Source: Corynebacterium dentalis
GTDB lineage: Bacteria > Actinomycetota > Actinomycetes > Mycobacteriales > Mycobacteriaceae
Length of the DNA: 64,000 nt
Reading direction: 5' to 3'
Assembly (NCBI RefSeq): GCF_900232865.1
Contig: NZ_OCTS01000001.1
Span: 124,001 to 188,000, forward strand
The notes below the pieces were generated by a model, which was given only the letters and a program-made list of their open reading frames with translations, had not been told where the DNA came from and did not search any database. Within the stretch, counting starts at the first letter, position 1, and each line of letters opens with the position of its first letter. This document shows, one piece after another, positions 44,860-58,172 of this stretch. A program made the position numbers and the translations under genes.

Positions 44860-45573
44860 CTAAAACAGGCGGAACTCGGAATCATCCGTGCCGCGCATCG
44901 CTGCATAATCCAAGGTCACGCAGCGGAATCCGCGATCCTCGGCCAGAGTGCGAGCCTGCGGCTTGATCTCCTGGGCGGCAAAAATTCCCGTGACGGGACT
45001 GAGCAACTCATCACGGTTCAGCAAATCCACATAGCGGGTCAGCTGCTCCACACCATCGATGCCACCGCGACGTTTGATCTCCACGGCCACCGTCGTGCCA
45101 TCCGCATCGCGGGAAAGCAGATCAACAGGGCCGATAGGCGTGGGATACTCGCGACTGACCAAGGTATAACCATTTCCCAGCAGCTCAATCTGCTCCGCCA
45201 GTAGCTCCTGCAGATGCGCCTCCACACCGTCCTTCACCAAGCCTGGGTCCTCCCCCAGCTCGTGCTCGAAGTCCGAGTGCACCGCGAAAAGCCGGATGCG
45301 CAACTGCTCCGCAGCTTTGTTCTCCACGATCCACAAGCGCTCGACACGCTCATCCTCGAACTCGGGATGCGTGCTTGCGTCGGGCGACGAAGGCATCAGC
45401 TCCGTTAAAGAACACGGCGAGGTCATCCAATTCAACGGCTTGTACGCACGGTCGTCGGCATGAATCGACACAGAACCATCCGCCTTGACCATGACCAAAC
45501 GGTCAGCTTCCGGCAAATGGGCCTCCAACCGGCCCATGTAATCCACACTGCAACGAGCAAGTACTAAACGCAT
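44860..45573 (-). CDS. nucS: Mismatch-specific endonuclease EndoMS
   Basis: Cleaves mismatched DNA in MutS/MutL-less actinobacteria. 237 residues. The N-terminal dimer domain starts [20 protein letters not shown]; the nuclease domain has [12 protein letters not shown] and VAVEIKRRG (PD-(D/E)xK set) and the QLTRYVD segment. The C-terminal EFRLF resembles the clamp-binding tail of characterised NucS. ATG 45573 follows TATCCT by 6 nt. Confidence 0.94.
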   Translation of the reverse strand: MRLVLARCSVDYMGRLEAHLPEADRLVMVKADGSVSIHADDRAYKPLNWMTSPCSLTELMPSSPDASTHPEFEDERVERLWIVENKAAEQLRIRLFAVHSDFEHELGEDPGLVKDGVEAHLQELLAEQIELLGNGYTLVSREYPTPIGPVDLLSRDADGTTVAVEIKRRGGIDGVEQLTRYVDLLNRDELLSPVTGIFAAQEIKPQARTLAEDRGFRCVTLDYAAMRGTDDSEFRLF

Positions 45574-45592
45574 TACCTCAGGATACCGCTCG

Positions 45593-46036
45593 CTAGATCG
45601 GGCGCGGACGGTTGTACGCCGAATGACTATCGCGGCGTGCCGAAGGACCCGATTCCAACCACGCCACCAGCGCAGTATCCCCCGCACTATCCAGCGACAG
45701 CTCCCACTCACGGTCCCGATGACGTACGCGAATCACGTGCATCGACCGCTCCAGAAACTGCGTCTCGCGCTCAGAGATCTCCCTACGCTGCACAATCTCC
45801 GTACCCAAACGAGTCAACGTCACATTCGACTCCGGACGAATGCTGCGCAGCTTATAAAACTTCGCGGACGTGGCACTATAAACCAAAACCCCGTGGCGCC
45901 AGTGCCGGCCATCTTTACTATCAGCCGGACGCATCACCACGGGGTAACCCTGAGAACGGAGCGTGAAAAATCGCCACAGACCCAAGGCGCAGACAAGCAA
46001 AACCATCACGGTCAGAATCGCCATAACGATCTCCAC
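45593..46036 (-). CDS. DUF2550 membrane-anchored protein (Rv1312-like)
   Basis: 147 residues. A single N-terminal helix ([19 protein letters not shown]) is followed by a basic soluble domain. Position between atpC and nucS matches Rv1312, a conserved protein of unknown function. GTG 46036 has GGGAGG 7 nt upstream and gives the family's usual length; an upstream ATG at 46054 is possible. Confidence 0.8.
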   Translation of the reverse strand: MEIVMAILTVMVLLVCALGLWRFFTLRSQGYPVVMRPADSKDGRHWRHGVLVYSATSAKFYKLRSIRPESNVTLTRLGTEIVQRREISERETQFLERSMHVIRVRHRDREWELSLDSAGDTALVAWLESGPSARRDSHSAYNRPRPI

Positions 46037-46130
46037 AGGTACGCCTCCCTTCATCGGGTCCCAAAAGCATCCAGTGAAAGTAAATCTACGCGCCCGCTCG
46101 CATATTGCAAACGGCAAGGGGGTACAAGCA

Positions 46131-46178
46131 AAGCCCGCCGCCGTTCATCCTTTTGCAAGGAATCACAGCGGCGGGCTT
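46131..46178 (-). terminator. Terminator of the atp operon
   Basis: The minus strand reads AAGCCCGCCGC, a loop of about 26 nt, then GCGGCGGGCTT followed by TGC. An 11-bp stem directly behind atpC. The U-tract is short, so termination may be partial. Confidence 0.7.
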
Positions 46179-46204
46179 AACCACCAGTCAAGTAGCGCGA
46201 GCTA

Positions 46205-46576
46205 CTAGTCCTGAAGTCGCTTCACAGCGCGCAACTCGGACTCAGCCTGTGCCTTATCGTGCTCATTTTCAGCACTCTGTACACGAGACTCAGCGTCCGC
46301 GGAATCGACCTCATCGGCCCAAATCGCGGAGTCCGCCAAGATGGTGATCTTGTCCGGCGAGACGGAAAGGAAACCTCCCTTTACCGACGCCACCTTCTTC
46401 TCACCCTCGCTGGTCCGAATGACCACTACGCCGTTCTCGACCAACTGGCCGAGCAGAGGCTCGTGACCGGGGAGCACGCCGATCTCGCCTTCGGTCGTCT
46501 GCGCGGTAACGGACGTTGCGGTACCAGACCACAGCGCACGCTCCACAGCGACCAATTGAGCGGCAATCTCAGCCAT
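46205..46576 (-). CDS. atpC: F1 ATP synthase epsilon subunit
   Basis: Rotor subunit that couples and inhibits ATPase. 123 residues with a beta-sandwich beginning [18 protein letters not shown], then [16 protein letters not shown]. The C-terminal helix is short ([17 protein letters not shown]), as in actinobacteria. Last gene of atpBEFHAGDC, 12 nt after atpD. Confidence 0.95.
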   Translation of the reverse strand: MAEIAAQLVAVERALWSGTATSVTAQTTEGEIGVLPGHEPLLGQLVENGVVVIRTSEGEKKVASVKGGFLSVSPDKITILADSAIWADEVDSADAESRVQSAENEHDKAQAESELRAVKRLQD

Positions 46577-46588
46577 GTGCGTCTCCCC

Positions 46589-49017
<2,429 letters not shown>

Positions 49018-49078
49018 CGCTATCGCCTCCCTTCTTGTCCGTTAATGGTCATTGTGGTCACAATCCCTGTCTTTTCGC

Positions 49079-50716
49079 TTACTTGACCTTGCGAGAGACA
49101 GTGATCTGGGACTTCTTGACCTCGTCCTCACCCAGGGCGTCAGCCTCAGGCTCGTTGACGATGGTGTGGCCCTCGGTGGTCTGGAAAGAGCGCTTGAAGT
49201 CGGCAATCGCGTTCTTCAGCTCAGACTTAGACTCGTCGCTGAATGCCTTTCCGCCATCAATCTGCTCGTAGACACCAGCGTGGTTGGCGTGCAGATCCTC
49301 CCACAGCTCGGCCTCGAAGCGACGGACGTCCTCAACTGGAACGTCGTCGAACTCACCCTCGCCAGCCAGGTAGATGGAGACCATCTGATCCTCGACGGAC
49401 TGTGGCTTGGTCTCGGTCTGCTTCAGCAGCTCCACCAGGCGCTTACCACGCTCCAGCTGAGCCTTGGAAGCGGAGTCCAAGTCAGAAGCGAAGGCGGCGA
49501 AGGCCTCCAGGTCACGGTATGCAGCCAAGTCCAGACGCAGGGAACCTGCGACCTTCTTCATGCCCTTGGTCTGTGCAGCACCACCCACGCGAGACACGGA
49601 CACACCGACGTTAATTGCCGGACGGACGCCCTGGTTGAACAGGTCGGACTCCAGGAAGACCTGGCCGTCGGTAATAGAAATCACGTTGGTTGGAATGAAG
49701 GCAGACACGTCGTTTGCCTTGGTCTCGATGATCGGCAGTGCGGTCAAAGAACCGCCACCGAGCTCATCGGAGAGCTTTGCAGCGCGCTCCAGAAGACGGG
49801 AGTGCAGGTAGAACACATCGCCTGGGTATGCTTCGCGGCCCGGTGGGCGACGCAGCAGCAGGGAGATCGCACGGTAGGCCTCAGCCTGCTTGGTCAGATC
49901 ATCGTAGATCACCAGAACGTGCTTGCCCTCGTACATCCACTGCTGACCCAGTGCTGCACCTGCGAAAGGTGCGAGCCACTTGAAGCCAGCGGAATCGGAT
50001 GCTGGTGCAGCCACGATGGTGGTGTACTCCAGCGCGCCGTTTTCCTCGAGGGTCTTGCGGATGGAAGCGATGGTCGAGCCCTTCTGACCAATCGCAACGT
50101 AGATACAACGTACCTGCTGGGTGGGATCACCAGTCTCCCAGTTGGCACGCTGGTTCAGAATGGTATCGATACAGACCGAGGTCTTACCGGTCTTACGGTC
50201 GCCAATGATCAGCTGGCGCTGACCACGGCCGATAGGGGTCATTGCATCGATAGCCTTGATGCCGGTCTGCATTGGCTCTTCCACTGGCTGACGCTGCAGC
50301 ACAGAGGGAGCCTGCAGCTCCAGCACGCGGTCGGAATCGGCTTCAATAGCGCCGAGACCATCGATGGGCTTGCCCAATGGGTTGATAACGCGGCCGAGGA
50401 AGTTGTCCCCAACCGGAATGGATAGAACCTCGCCGGTCCGCTTGACCTCGTCGCCCTCCTTGAGGGACTCGTAGTTACCCAGGACCACGACGCCGACCTT
50501 GTCGGTATCGAGGTTCTGCGCGACACCAATGATGCCGCCTGGGAACTCGAGCAGCTCGTTGGCCATCACAGAAGGCATTCCGCTCACCTGGGCGATACCG
50601 TCTGCTGCCGTCGTAACCACGCCGACCTCCTCACGGGAGGCCTCCGGGGAGTAGCTCGAGGTGTAGTTCGCAATCGCGCTACGGATCTCGTCGGAGGAGA
50701 TCGTCAGCTCCGCCAT
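49079..50716 (-). CDS. atpA: F1 ATP synthase alpha subunit
   Basis: Non-catalytic nucleotide-binding subunit, 545 residues. It has Walker [11 protein letters not shown], the [10 protein letters not shown] segment and the arginine finger region [11 protein letters not shown] polar C-terminal extension ([20 protein letters not shown]) beyond the E. coli end is typical of actinobacteria, where it limits ATP hydrolysis. ATG 50716 has GCAGGAA upstream; 11 more in-frame residues lack one. Confidence 0.97.
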   Translation of the reverse strand: MAELTISSDEIRSAIANYTSSYSPEASREEVGVVTTAADGIAQVSGMPSVMANELLEFPGGIIGVAQNLDTDKVGVVVLGNYESLKEGDEVKRTGEVLSIPVGDNFLGRVINPLGKPIDGLGAIEADSDRVLELQAPSVLQRQPVEEPMQTGIKAIDAMTPIGRGQRQLIIGDRKTGKTSVCIDTILNQRANWETGDPTQQVRCIYVAIGQKGSTIASIRKTLEENGALEYTTIVAAPASDSAGFKWLAPFAGAALGQQWMYEGKHVLVIYDDLTKQAEAYRAISLLLRRPPGREAYPGDVFYLHSRLLERAAKLSDELGGGSLTALPIIETKANDVSAFIPTNVISITDGQVFLESDLFNQGVRPAINVGVSVSRVGGAAQTKGMKKVAGSLRLDLAAYRDLEAFAAFASDLDSASKAQLERGKRLVELLKQTETKPQSVEDQMVSIYLAGEGEFDDVPVEDVRRFEAELWEDLHANHAGVYEQIDGGKAFSDESKSELKNAIADFKRSFQTTEGHTIVNEPEADALGEDEVKKSQITVSRKVK

Positions 50717-50772
50717 GTTGTTCCTGCTCTCGGTGTTGTCTTCCAGCATTGCTACTAACAGTTCAGCCCGTC

Positions 50773-51591
50773 TTAGACGAGGGAGCGACGAAGCCTGCGC
50801 AGTTTACCTGCGGTGCTTCCGTCGATCACTTCGTCACCGACGCGGATCACGGCGCCACCGAGGAGGCTGGAGTCAACCTCGGAATGCACCGCAATCTTAC
50901 GGCCGTAAATCTTTTCCAGCTTGTCCGCCAGACTAGACTGCTGCTCATCACCTAGCGGTGCAGCACTGCGAACGCGAGCAACCTCGCGACCACCCAGTGC
51001 GGCAACCTCGTCGCAGAGTGCATCCAAATCTTCCATCGGACGCTTCTGCACGCGACCCACGGCCTGCAGTGCCAACGCCTCGGTCACAGAGGTGACCTTG
51101 CCGTACAGCACCTTTGCTAGCAGATCTCGGCGCGCATCAGAAGATACGGCCTTGTCAGCCAGCAGCAGTTCAAGTTGTGGTTCGCGCTCCACGATGCGTG
51201 CGAGTTGGTAAAGCTCATCCTCGACACGATCGAGCTGACCCTGAGCTTCCGCGGAACGAAGCAGGGCACGACGGCCCAAAGCAATCAATCCATTGCGGAA
51301 GTCACGAGTGTCAGACCAGGTCTGGGTCACAGCAGCGGACACGATCTCCTCGGTAGAGGCAGATACCTTGCCTGCCAACAGGCCCTTAATCAGAGCAACG
51401 CGCTGCTCCGGCTCAGCTGCAGCATCGACCAATGCGACGCGCAGGCTGCGATCGGAATCGAGAACGTCCACGACGTCAAACAATTCAGTTCCCGTCGTTG
51501 CTCCGATTTCAACCGTGTTGTCAGACTCGCGAAGGCCCTGATCCAGGGTCTCGTTGAGTCGTTCCAATGCCTCTCGGCTCGCTGCGTGCAT
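50773..51591 (-). CDS. atpH: F1 ATP synthase delta subunit
   Basis: Peripheral stalk subunit linking F1 to b, 272 residues. Longer than the 180 or so of E. coli delta because of an N-terminal helical extension, seen in actinobacteria (in mycobacteria it is fused to a b-like part). The C-terminal [19 protein letters not shown] is the family signature. ATG 51591 is chosen; GTG 51600 overlaps the atpF stop as GTGA and is possible. Confidence 0.92.
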   Translation of the reverse strand: MHAASREALERLNETLDQGLRESDNTVEIGATTGTELFDVVDVLDSDRSLRVALVDAAAEPEQRVALIKGLLAGKVSASTEEIVSAAVTQTWSDTRDFRNGLIALGRRALLRSAEAQGQLDRVEDELYQLARIVEREPQLELLLADKAVSSDARRDLLAKVLYGKVTSVTEALALQAVGRVQKRPMEDLDALCDEVAALGGREVARVRSAAPLGDEQQSSLADKLEKIYGRKIAVHSEVDSSLLGGAVIRVGDEVIDGSTAGKLRRLRRSLV

Positions 51592-51596
51592 ACCAA

Positions 51597-52160
51597 TCAC
51601 TTCCTAGAGGTGCCGACTCGATCGAGATCGGCCAGGAAGGAATCGATGGTGCCCGAACGCTTCACATCGTCCGAAAGCTGCTCGCCCAGCAGGCGCTCAG
51701 CCAAGGAAATGGAGTTTTCGCCCATGTCCTTACGGAGATCAGAAACAACTGCGGCACGCTGTGCCTCCAGCTGCTTGTTTCCGGATTCCACGATCCGGTT
51801 GGACTCGTCAGTAGCCTGAGCCTTCATATCAGCGATGATCTTCTGTCCCTGAGAACGAGCATCGTCGCGGATCTGAGCGGCTTCAGTGCGAGCCTCTGCG
51901 AGTTGGGCGTTGTACTTTTCCAGTGCAGCCTTGGCCTCAGCCTGTGCGGCCTCGGCGCGCTGGATGCCGCCTTCGATCTGGTCCTCGCGCTGGTGCAGAA
52001 CTTCCTGGAACTTCGGAAGAATGAACTTCCAGAAGACGATCAGGATGACTGCGAACGGGATGAGGGACCAGACGACGTCGTACAGCGGCGGAATGAGCGG
52101 ATTAATCTGCTCCTCCATTGGCAAGCCACCTTCGGCTGCCAGCAAAAACGTATTCGTCAT
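51597..52160 (-). CDS. atpF: F0 ATP synthase b subunit
   Basis: Membrane-anchored stator, 187 residues. One helix ([20 protein letters not shown], about 30-49) precedes a long charged coiled coil (about 55-165). It begins [18 protein letters not shown] with a short periplasmic end. Confidence 0.95.
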   Translation of the reverse strand: MTNTFLLAAEGGLPMEEQINPLIPPLYDVVWSLIPFAVILIVFWKFILPKFQEVLHQREDQIEGGIQRAEAAQAEAKAALEKYNAQLAEARTEAAQIRDDARSQGQKIIADMKAQATDESNRIVESGNKQLEAQRAAVVSDLRKDMGENSISLAERLLGEQLSDDVKRSGTIDSFLADLDRVGTSRK

Positions 52161-52260
52161 AGTCTCCAGCTTTCGCTCTTATGCGTGTGTCGTAGTTGTA
52201 ATGCGGTCGTGAATTCATTCGCACGGAACGTGGAATTTCCCACCACCGCGCACAACACGA

Positions 52261-52560
<300 letters not shown>

Positions 52561-52606
52561 TTAGGTTCCTGGTCGAGCGTTATGTGGTTGATAGTTACCC
52601 GGTGGC

Positions 52607-53407
52607 TTAGTGATCGTCTGCGTGCAAAGACAACTCGATGTACACGGCCGCCAGCAGAGCAAAGATGTATGCCTGCAGGAAAATGACCATGAGCTCGAAG
52701 AAGGAGAATGCAATCGCAAAGAGGATTGTGCCGCCAGCCAGCAATGTCCAGCCGTTGAGCTGCCAGAAGAAGAAGTTCGTGGCGCTAAACAGCATGACGA
52801 GGATGAGGTGTCCAGCCAGCATGTTGGCCATCAAACGGATGGTCAACGTGAGCGGACGAAGGACGAAAGTAGAGAAGAATTCGATGGGTGCCACCAAGAA
52901 GTGAAGGAAGGTGGGCAGCCCAGGAATAATCAACGAGGACTTCACGAACTTGCCGAAACCGTGACGCTTCACACCGGCGTAGATGAATGCCACGTAAGCG
53001 ACGAGGGCCAGCACCAATGGCAGGCCGATTCGCGCACTAGGCGAGATATTCAAAAACGGGATGATAGTAGGCAGGTTTACTGCGAGAACGGTGAAGAAGA
53101 TCGCCGCGATGATTGGAAGGAAGCGACGTCCTTCCTTCTTCCCCAAAATGTCCTCCGCGATGTGAATGCGGACGAAATCCAGAGCGAGCTCTGCGAAGTT
53201 CTGTACGCCACTAGGGATCAACTTCGGCTTGCGCATAGCAAAGAAGAAGAATGCAGTGACGACAAGAATCATCAGGATACGAATGAGCATCAGACGGTCA
53301 AGCGCGAACGCTCCACCGAGAAACTCGTCGAACCAGAGGCTATCCGGATTCACTTGCCCCGGGAAGAATTCGTGTTCCAATGAAGGGCTGTGAAACTCAC
53401 CCTTCAT
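52607..53407 (-). CDS. atpB: F0 ATP synthase a subunit
   Basis: Proton half-channel subunit, 266 residues, five to six helices. The essential Arg is in LTLTIRLMANMLAGH. It starts MKGEFHSPSLEHEFFPGQV. ATG 53407 is used; an in-frame TTG lies 6 nt upstream. First gene of the main atp operon after a 290-nt leader region. Confidence 0.95.
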   Translation of the reverse strand: MKGEFHSPSLEHEFFPGQVNPDSLWFDEFLGGAFALDRLMLIRILMILVVTAFFFFAMRKPKLIPSGVQNFAELALDFVRIHIAEDILGKKEGRRFLPIIAAIFFTVLAVNLPTIIPFLNISPSARIGLPLVLALVAYVAFIYAGVKRHGFGKFVKSSLIIPGLPTFLHFLVAPIEFFSTFVLRPLTLTIRLMANMLAGHLILVMLFSATNFFFWQLNGWTLLAGGTILFAIAFSFFELMVIFLQAYIFALLAAVYIELSLHADDH

Positions 53408-53700
53408 GGCCAAGGTTGTTACGCTCAGCGTTCTCTCCCGTGATAGGGCCGCGGGACATGGGTTATGTCAAGCGGTGCGATGGAGGTCTGAAGTCGAGAT
53501 ATCTATCGGCATTAATGGGACTCCGTCGCACGTCCCTGTGTCATGCCGATAGGCGCCGCTCTTGGTGGCTCTAATCCACCTAGATGGCCCTCATGCACTT
53601 TATCAGTTCTTGATCTATTGTCGCTAAGCGACTTTCAGCCAGTCCCCCCGACTTTTTCACGCTCGTGCCACCTTCCTACAAGGAGAGGCACTGCGGATCG
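53408..53700. promoter_or_regulatory. atpB leader: structured region with candidate promoter
   Basis: This 293-nt gap holds no gene. It contains a nested hairpin: CTATCGGCAT (53503-53512) pairs perfectly with ATGCCGATAG (53543-53552), and inside it GGGAC (53517-53521) pairs with GTCCC (53532-53536). GTCGCTAAGCGAC (53620-53632) is a palindrome. On the minus strand TTGACA (53466-53471) is a good -35 box, although no clear -10 follows at 17 nt. Confidence 0.55.
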
Positions 53701-54144
53701 CTACACATAGACGCTCTGTGCCTTGGTCACGGACCACGTTTCGGCAGCTAGAAGCACAATCAGGCTGATCACAACGGTGCATGCAAGGGCCATTGGATCA
53801 TAAAAATCCAGGTTCTTAATGGACAGCAGGATCACCAAGACCACGGCGATCTTTGCCAGCCAGCTACCCAGCACCACGGCCATGGTGGTAGCCGGGCTGG
53901 AATTCGACGTCATGAGCGTGACCACCACGGTGATCAGCATGAATGCGCCACCGATGGCCAGCCCCAACAGGGCTCCCCAAATACCCTCAGTGTCCTTGGC
54001 CCATCCCCACACAGCCAGGGAACCGATACCGATGATGACCAGAGCAATCGCGCTAATGCGCAATGCTCGGCGCAGCGGCCAGTTGTGGTCATCAGCGTGG
54101 GAGACGTCGTTTAGCTCTGGGAGTTCGTTTTGATCACTAGTCAC
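53701..54144 (-). CDS. atpI: AtpI-like membrane protein (Rv1303-like)
   Basis: 147 residues. Four helices (about 27-48, 55-75, 85-105, 115-140) follow a polar N-terminus. Position directly before atpB matches the actinobacterial AtpI/Rv1303 protein, which assists F0 assembly in other bacteria. Sequence similarity to E. coli AtpI is slight. GTG 54144 follows TACACT by 8 nt. Confidence 0.78.
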   Translation of the reverse strand: MTSDQNELPELNDVSHADDHNWPLRRALRISAIALVIIGIGSLAVWGWAKDTEGIWGALLGLAIGGAFMLITVVVTLMTSNSSPATTMAVVLGSWLAKIAVVLVILLSIKNLDFYDPMALACTVVISLIVLLAAETWSVTKAQSVYV

Positions 54145-54185
54145 GGCCAACCAGTGTATCGGTCAGCACCAACAAAGCGCGAAAC

Positions 54186-55361
54186 TCAAAAGTTCTTCCA
54201 CGAGTGGTCTTTCCACATTGGCACCACCGTCACCGCCGTGACGATCACCAGCGCCAGGCCCAGCAAAAGCAGCGTCAACTGCGGCGGAAGAACAGTGGAA
54301 CCGACAGCACCGAAGGCAACCACAGCCACCCAGCTGTAGAGAACCAGAACCACGCGCTTATGGGTATGCCCCAAACCAAGCAGCCGGTGATGGAGGTGCT
54401 TTTTGTCGGGGGCGAAGGGAGATTTGCCGTTAGCTAGGCGTCGAACAACAGCCAACAACAAATCCAACAACGGGATGGACAGCGCGGCCAGCACCACGAT
54501 CATCGGAGAAAGCAAAGCGAACATGTCCGCAGTGCCATACAGAGACATGTTGATGCGGCCGGACGCGGACACGCACGCAGCCGAAAGCAGCAGGCCAATG
54601 AGCATAGAACCCGAATCCCCCATGAAGATTCGCGCAGGCGAGAAATTGTGCGGCAAAAAGCCCGCACACATGCCCAGCAACACCGCGGAAATGATAGCGG
54701 GCGGGTACGCAGAGACCGTGCCACCTTGATCGTGCAGGATCGTCAGCGAATAAATCAGGATGGTCCCTGCCGCGATCGCACCCAGACCGGCAGCCAAGCC
54801 GTCGAGGCCATCGACGAAGTTCATCGCGTTGACAATGGTCACGGTCAGCAGCGCAGTCAAGACAGTGGACTGGACTTGATCCAGAATCAACGTGCTACCA
54901 CCGCCTACCGGCACGCTCACGAGATACCACGAGAGCCCCATCAGGCTCATCACCACGGCACCACCCACCTGGCCGCCCAGCTTCAACATCCACGAAATGT
55001 CATAGAGGTCATCGATCACACCCACCACCACAATGATGAACGCCGCGGCCACCACCGCAGCCATATCCGGAGTGATTGGCGGAAAACCGCGAGTCAATGC
55101 GGGCAGCTGACTAGCGGTGATGATCGCAATAATCATGCCCGTAAACATCGCCACCCCACCAAGCCGAGGCGTGGGGACCTGGTGCACGTCGCGCTCACGC
55201 GGCGCATTGACCTGACCAAAGCGCATCATGATCGTGCGCACAATTCCCGTGGCCAAATACGTGATGGCACACCCCACGAACAGAACCAGAGCCAGCTCGC
55301 GCAAAGGCACACCAGCGCCGGCGCCGGACTGGGCGAGGTACGTAACGTCAGGGGTGGACAC
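54186..55361 (-). CDS. wecA: Undecaprenyl/decaprenyl-phosphate GlcNAc-1-phosphate transferase
   Basis: Membrane enzyme (10-11 helices) starting lipid-linked sugar assembly; in mycobacteria it makes decaprenyl-PP-GlcNAc for the arabinogalactan linker. 391 residues. VIDDLYDIS (DDxxD-like), NAMNFVDGLDGLAAG, FMGDSGSM and the HLHHRLLGLG loop are all present. Same order as Rv1302 between the atp operon and sua5. Confidence 0.94.
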   Translation of the reverse strand: MSTPDVTYLAQSGAGAGVPLRELALVLFVGCAITYLATGIVRTIMMRFGQVNAPRERDVHQVPTPRLGGVAMFTGMIIAIITASQLPALTRGFPPITPDMAAVVAAAFIIVVVGVIDDLYDISWMLKLGGQVGGAVVMSLMGLSWYLVSVPVGGGSTLILDQVQSTVLTALLTVTIVNAMNFVDGLDGLAAGLGAIAAGTILIYSLTILHDQGGTVSAYPPAIISAVLLGMCAGFLPHNFSPARIFMGDSGSMLIGLLLSAACVSASGRINMSLYGTADMFALLSPMIVVLAALSIPLLDLLLAVVRRLANGKSPFAPDKKHLHHRLLGLGHTHKRVVLVLYSWVAVVAFGAVGSTVLPPQLTLLLLGLALVIVTAVTVVPMWKDHSWKNF

Positions 55362-55366
55362 GGGTA

Positions 55367-56026
55367 CTAGATCTGTCCTCGCAATTGAGCTGCGGACATG
55401 CCGAGCACTTCCCCGATCTTCTCGGCGGTGGTCGCGCCCTCACGAAGGATGCGTGGCTTGCCGCTGGACAAGTCCACGATGGTCGAGGCCTCACCAATGG
55501 TGGCTTCTCCCCCATCCACATACACGCCAACTGTCTCGCCGAGCTGTTCCATGGCCATATCCACGGTGGTCGCAGGGGGCTGACCGGAAATATTGGCCGA
55601 GCTCACGGCCATGGGGCCGGTCTTGTCCAAGAGTTCGAGGGCCACCGGGTGCATCGGCATGCGCAGCATTACCGTTCCCCGGGTATCGCCCAGGTTCCAC
55701 GGCAGGCTCGGAGCTTGGTGGACCACCACGGACAGTCCACCTGGCCAAAAAGCCTCCACCAGGCGGCGCATGTTGAAGCTGTAGTCCCGCACCAGCCCTT
55801 GGACGGTGTTCCAGCTACCCACCAGCACGGGCACCGGCATGTCCGGGCCCCGGTGCTTGGCGCGCAGCAGTGCTTCCACGGCCTGGTTATCGAAGGCATC
55901 ACAGCCAATGCCGTAAACAGTATCGGTGGGGATCACCACCAGGCGGCCACCCTTGACCGCACTTTCTGCTGTGGCGATGGCCGCATCCCGATCCTGCGGA
56001 TTCGTTGCGTCTACGCGTTGCGCCAT
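55367..56026 (-). CDS. sua5: L-threonylcarbamoyladenylate synthase
   Basis: YrdC-domain enzyme producing threonylcarbamoyl-AMP for t6A37 in tRNA. 219 residues. The IPTDTVYGIGCDAF signature, KHRGPDMPVPVLVG and SSANISGQPP mark the active site. The usual Sua5 C-terminal domain is missing, so it is of TsaC length. GAGG lies 6 nt before the ATG, 9 nt after prmC. Confidence 0.93.
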   Translation of the reverse strand: MAQRVDATNPQDRDAAIATAESAVKGGRLVVIPTDTVYGIGCDAFDNQAVEALLRAKHRGPDMPVPVLVGSWNTVQGLVRDYSFNMRRLVEAFWPGGLSVVVHQAPSLPWNLGDTRGTVMLRMPMHPVALELLDKTGPMAVSSANISGQPPATTVDMAMEQLGETVGVYVDGGEATIGEASTIVDLSSGKPRILREGATTAEKIGEVLGMSAAQLRGQI

Positions 56027-56035
56027 GTTGTGCCT

Positions 56036-57067
56036 CTAAGCCCCTTCACGATCTGTTGTTGCTGTATTCACTCTATCGTTGCGCTGTGCCCATGGGTCGT
56101 AGGTGGGGATATGACCTGGGTCTCGCCTAATGGTTGCGGTGACAAAGCGGTCCCGGTCCGCAAAGTCGTGGTCTTGAGTTACCTCCACCATTCCTGCCTC
56201 GCGCAGTACCTTTTGTACCTGCGGGCCGGTCGCATCATCGTGCTCCACGGCCACGCCCGCGCCTACCCGCGCCAGCAGGTCGATGAAACGCGCGAGGTCC
56301 GGCATCAAGCTCATCCCGTCCGCGCCGCCGAACACGGCATCGTGGGGATCTTGCCGCACTTCCACGCTGATGTGCCCCTCGTCCAGCGCCGTCTCCGGCA
56401 CGTACGGCGGGTTGCTCAGCACCAGATCAGCCGTAGCAACCAGACCGTGACGTCCCAGTATTACTGGCTCCCGCACATCCATGCGCAGAAATTTCACCAC
56501 GACAGAGTCCGCGAGCAAACCCCGGCGCCGCAGCTGAGCTTCGTTATCCCGCGCCAGTTGGATCGCCGCTGGATCTTTTTCGATTCCGATGATGGTCACT
56601 GGTGGCGTCGACAAGGAAGAAAGACGGTGCGCCAGTGCCAGCGCGATGGTTCCCGGCCCGCTGCACACGTCCACCACCGTGACGGGGTGTTCAAAGCCAC
56701 GCAACCAGTGGTCCGCCCACTCCACCAGCAATTCTGTCTCCGGGCGGGGAATGAATCCAGCCGGCGAGGACAGGAAATCCAGCCCATCGAAGCTGGCCGA
56801 ACCCACGATGTGCTGCATCGGTTCGCGGTCGATGCGCCTGCGCAGCCACTGTTGGTATTGCTCGGGAGCAGGTTCGTCGGCTCGCATGAACAAGTCGGTC
56901 GAGCTCACTGGGACGCGTGGGTCACCGAGTTTTGGTTCCGACGCCAAGGCGTAGCCCATCAGCGCTTTCGCCTCCACTGCCGCGGTTTCAATCCCCGCGT
57001 CACCCAAAAGTTGAGCACCCGCACGCACGGCCATGGAGACCGTGAGGCGGGTGTTTTCGCTAGTCAT
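56036..57067 (-). CDS. prmC: Release factor glutamine methyltransferase
   Basis: Methylates the Gln of the GGQ loop in RF1/RF2. 343 residues, some 60 longer than E. coli PrmC because of an N-terminal extension and a C-terminal tail (GHIPTYDPWAQRNDRVNTA). Catalytic NPPYVPE and SAM loop DVCSGPGTIALAL are clear. It follows prfA directly, so enzyme and substrate are coexpressed. Confidence 0.94.
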   Translation of the reverse strand: MTSENTRLTVSMAVRAGAQLLGDAGIETAAVEAKALMGYALASEPKLGDPRVPVSSTDLFMRADEPAPEQYQQWLRRRIDREPMQHIVGSASFDGLDFLSSPAGFIPRPETELLVEWADHWLRGFEHPVTVVDVCSGPGTIALALAHRLSSLSTPPVTIIGIEKDPAAIQLARDNEAQLRRRGLLADSVVVKFLRMDVREPVILGRHGLVATADLVLSNPPYVPETALDEGHISVEVRQDPHDAVFGGADGMSLMPDLARFIDLLARVGAGVAVEHDDATGPQVQKVLREAGMVEVTQDHDFADRDRFVTATIRRDPGHIPTYDPWAQRNDRVNTATTDREGA

Positions 57068-57078
57068 AAACGCGGTGT

Positions 57079-58155
57079 CTAGTCTTCCGCTTCCAAACGA
57101 CGTGCGCGCTCGGAATCCTTCAGCGCCCCGAACAGCGCCTCCAGGTCTCCACCCAGCACGGCGTCCAGGTTGTTCGCCTTGTAGCCGATGCGATGATCGG
57201 ATACGCGAGACTCCGGGAAGTTGTAGGTGCGGATGCGCTCCGAACGGTCCATGGTGCGGATCTGCGCGGCGCGACCCTCGGCGGCCTCGGCCTCTACTTC
57301 TTCTTCCTTCATCTGCTGTAGACGAGCGGCCAGCACCTGCATGGCGCGGGCCTTATTCTGAATCTGGGAACGCTCCTTCTGACACGTGACCACCACGCCC
57401 GTGGGCAGGTGGGTGATGCGCACGGCAGAGTCCGTGGTGTTCACGCCCTGTCCGCCCTTGCCGGAGGATCGGTAAACGTCCACGCGCAGATCCTTGTCAT
57501 CGATCTGCACGTCTTCTACTTCATCCGGCTCTGGGTAGACCAGCACGCCAGCGGCAGAAGTCTGGATGCGTCCCTGTGACTCGGTCACGGGCACGCGCTG
57601 CACGCGGTGCACGCCACCTTCGAACTTAAACTCGGACCAGGCGCCGTCGCGGGACGGCTGCTTGGAGCGGATGGACAAGGTCATGTCCTTCACGCCGCCC
57701 AGATCGGTCTCGTTGAGGCCGAGGATCTCGGTGGCGTAGCCGTGGCGCTCGGCGTAGCGCTGGTACATGCGCGCCAGCTCTCCTGCGAACAGTGCCGCTT
57801 CTTCGCCGCCTGCACCGGACTTGATTTCCATGACGATGTCCTCGCCATCATGAGGATCTCGAGGTGCCAGTAGGTCAGCGAGCTGCTCTTCCAACTGCTC
57901 GATCTCCGGCTCGAGGCGCTTGGCCTCTTCCGCAAATTCCGCGTCTTCGCTGGCCATTTCCAGGGCAGCTTCGCGGTCGTCCTTGGCCTGAGTCAGGCGC
58001 TGGTGAGTCTGGATGATCGGCTGCAACTCGGAAAAGCGCTTGCCAACCTTTCGCGCGGCGGCGGGATCATTGTGCAGTTCAGGATCACTCAACTGCATTT
58101 CCAGTCCTTGGTACTCGGACAGGATGTCATCGACCATTGATGGTGAATCAGCCAT
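57079..58155 (-). CDS. prfA: Peptide chain release factor 1
   Basis: Terminates at UAA and UAG. 358 residues. [21 protein letters not shown] loop (here [16 protein letters not shown]) carries the GGQ; the PxT-like codon-recognition region lies before it. AAGGAG lies 11 nt before the ATG. Gene order rho-prfA-prmC-sua5-wecA is the standard actinobacterial one, without rpmE between rho and prfA. Confidence 0.96.
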   Translation of the reverse strand: MADSPSMVDDILSEYQGLEMQLSDPELHNDPAAARKVGKRFSELQPIIQTHQRLTQAKDDREAALEMASEDAEFAEEAKRLEPEIEQLEEQLADLLAPRDPHDGEDIVMEIKSGAGGEEAALFAGELARMYQRYAERHGYATEILGLNETDLGGVKDMTLSIRSKQPSRDGAWSEFKFEGGVHRVQRVPVTESQGRIQTSAAGVLVYPEPDEVEDVQIDDKDLRVDVYRSSGKGGQGVNTTDSAVRITHLPTGVVVTCQKERSQIQNKARAMQVLAARLQQMKEEEVEAEAAEGRAAQIRTMDRSERIRTYNFPESRVSDHRIGYKANNLDAVLGGDLEALFGALKDSERARRLEAED

Positions 58156-58172
58156 TGCTCTTCAGCAGCTCC

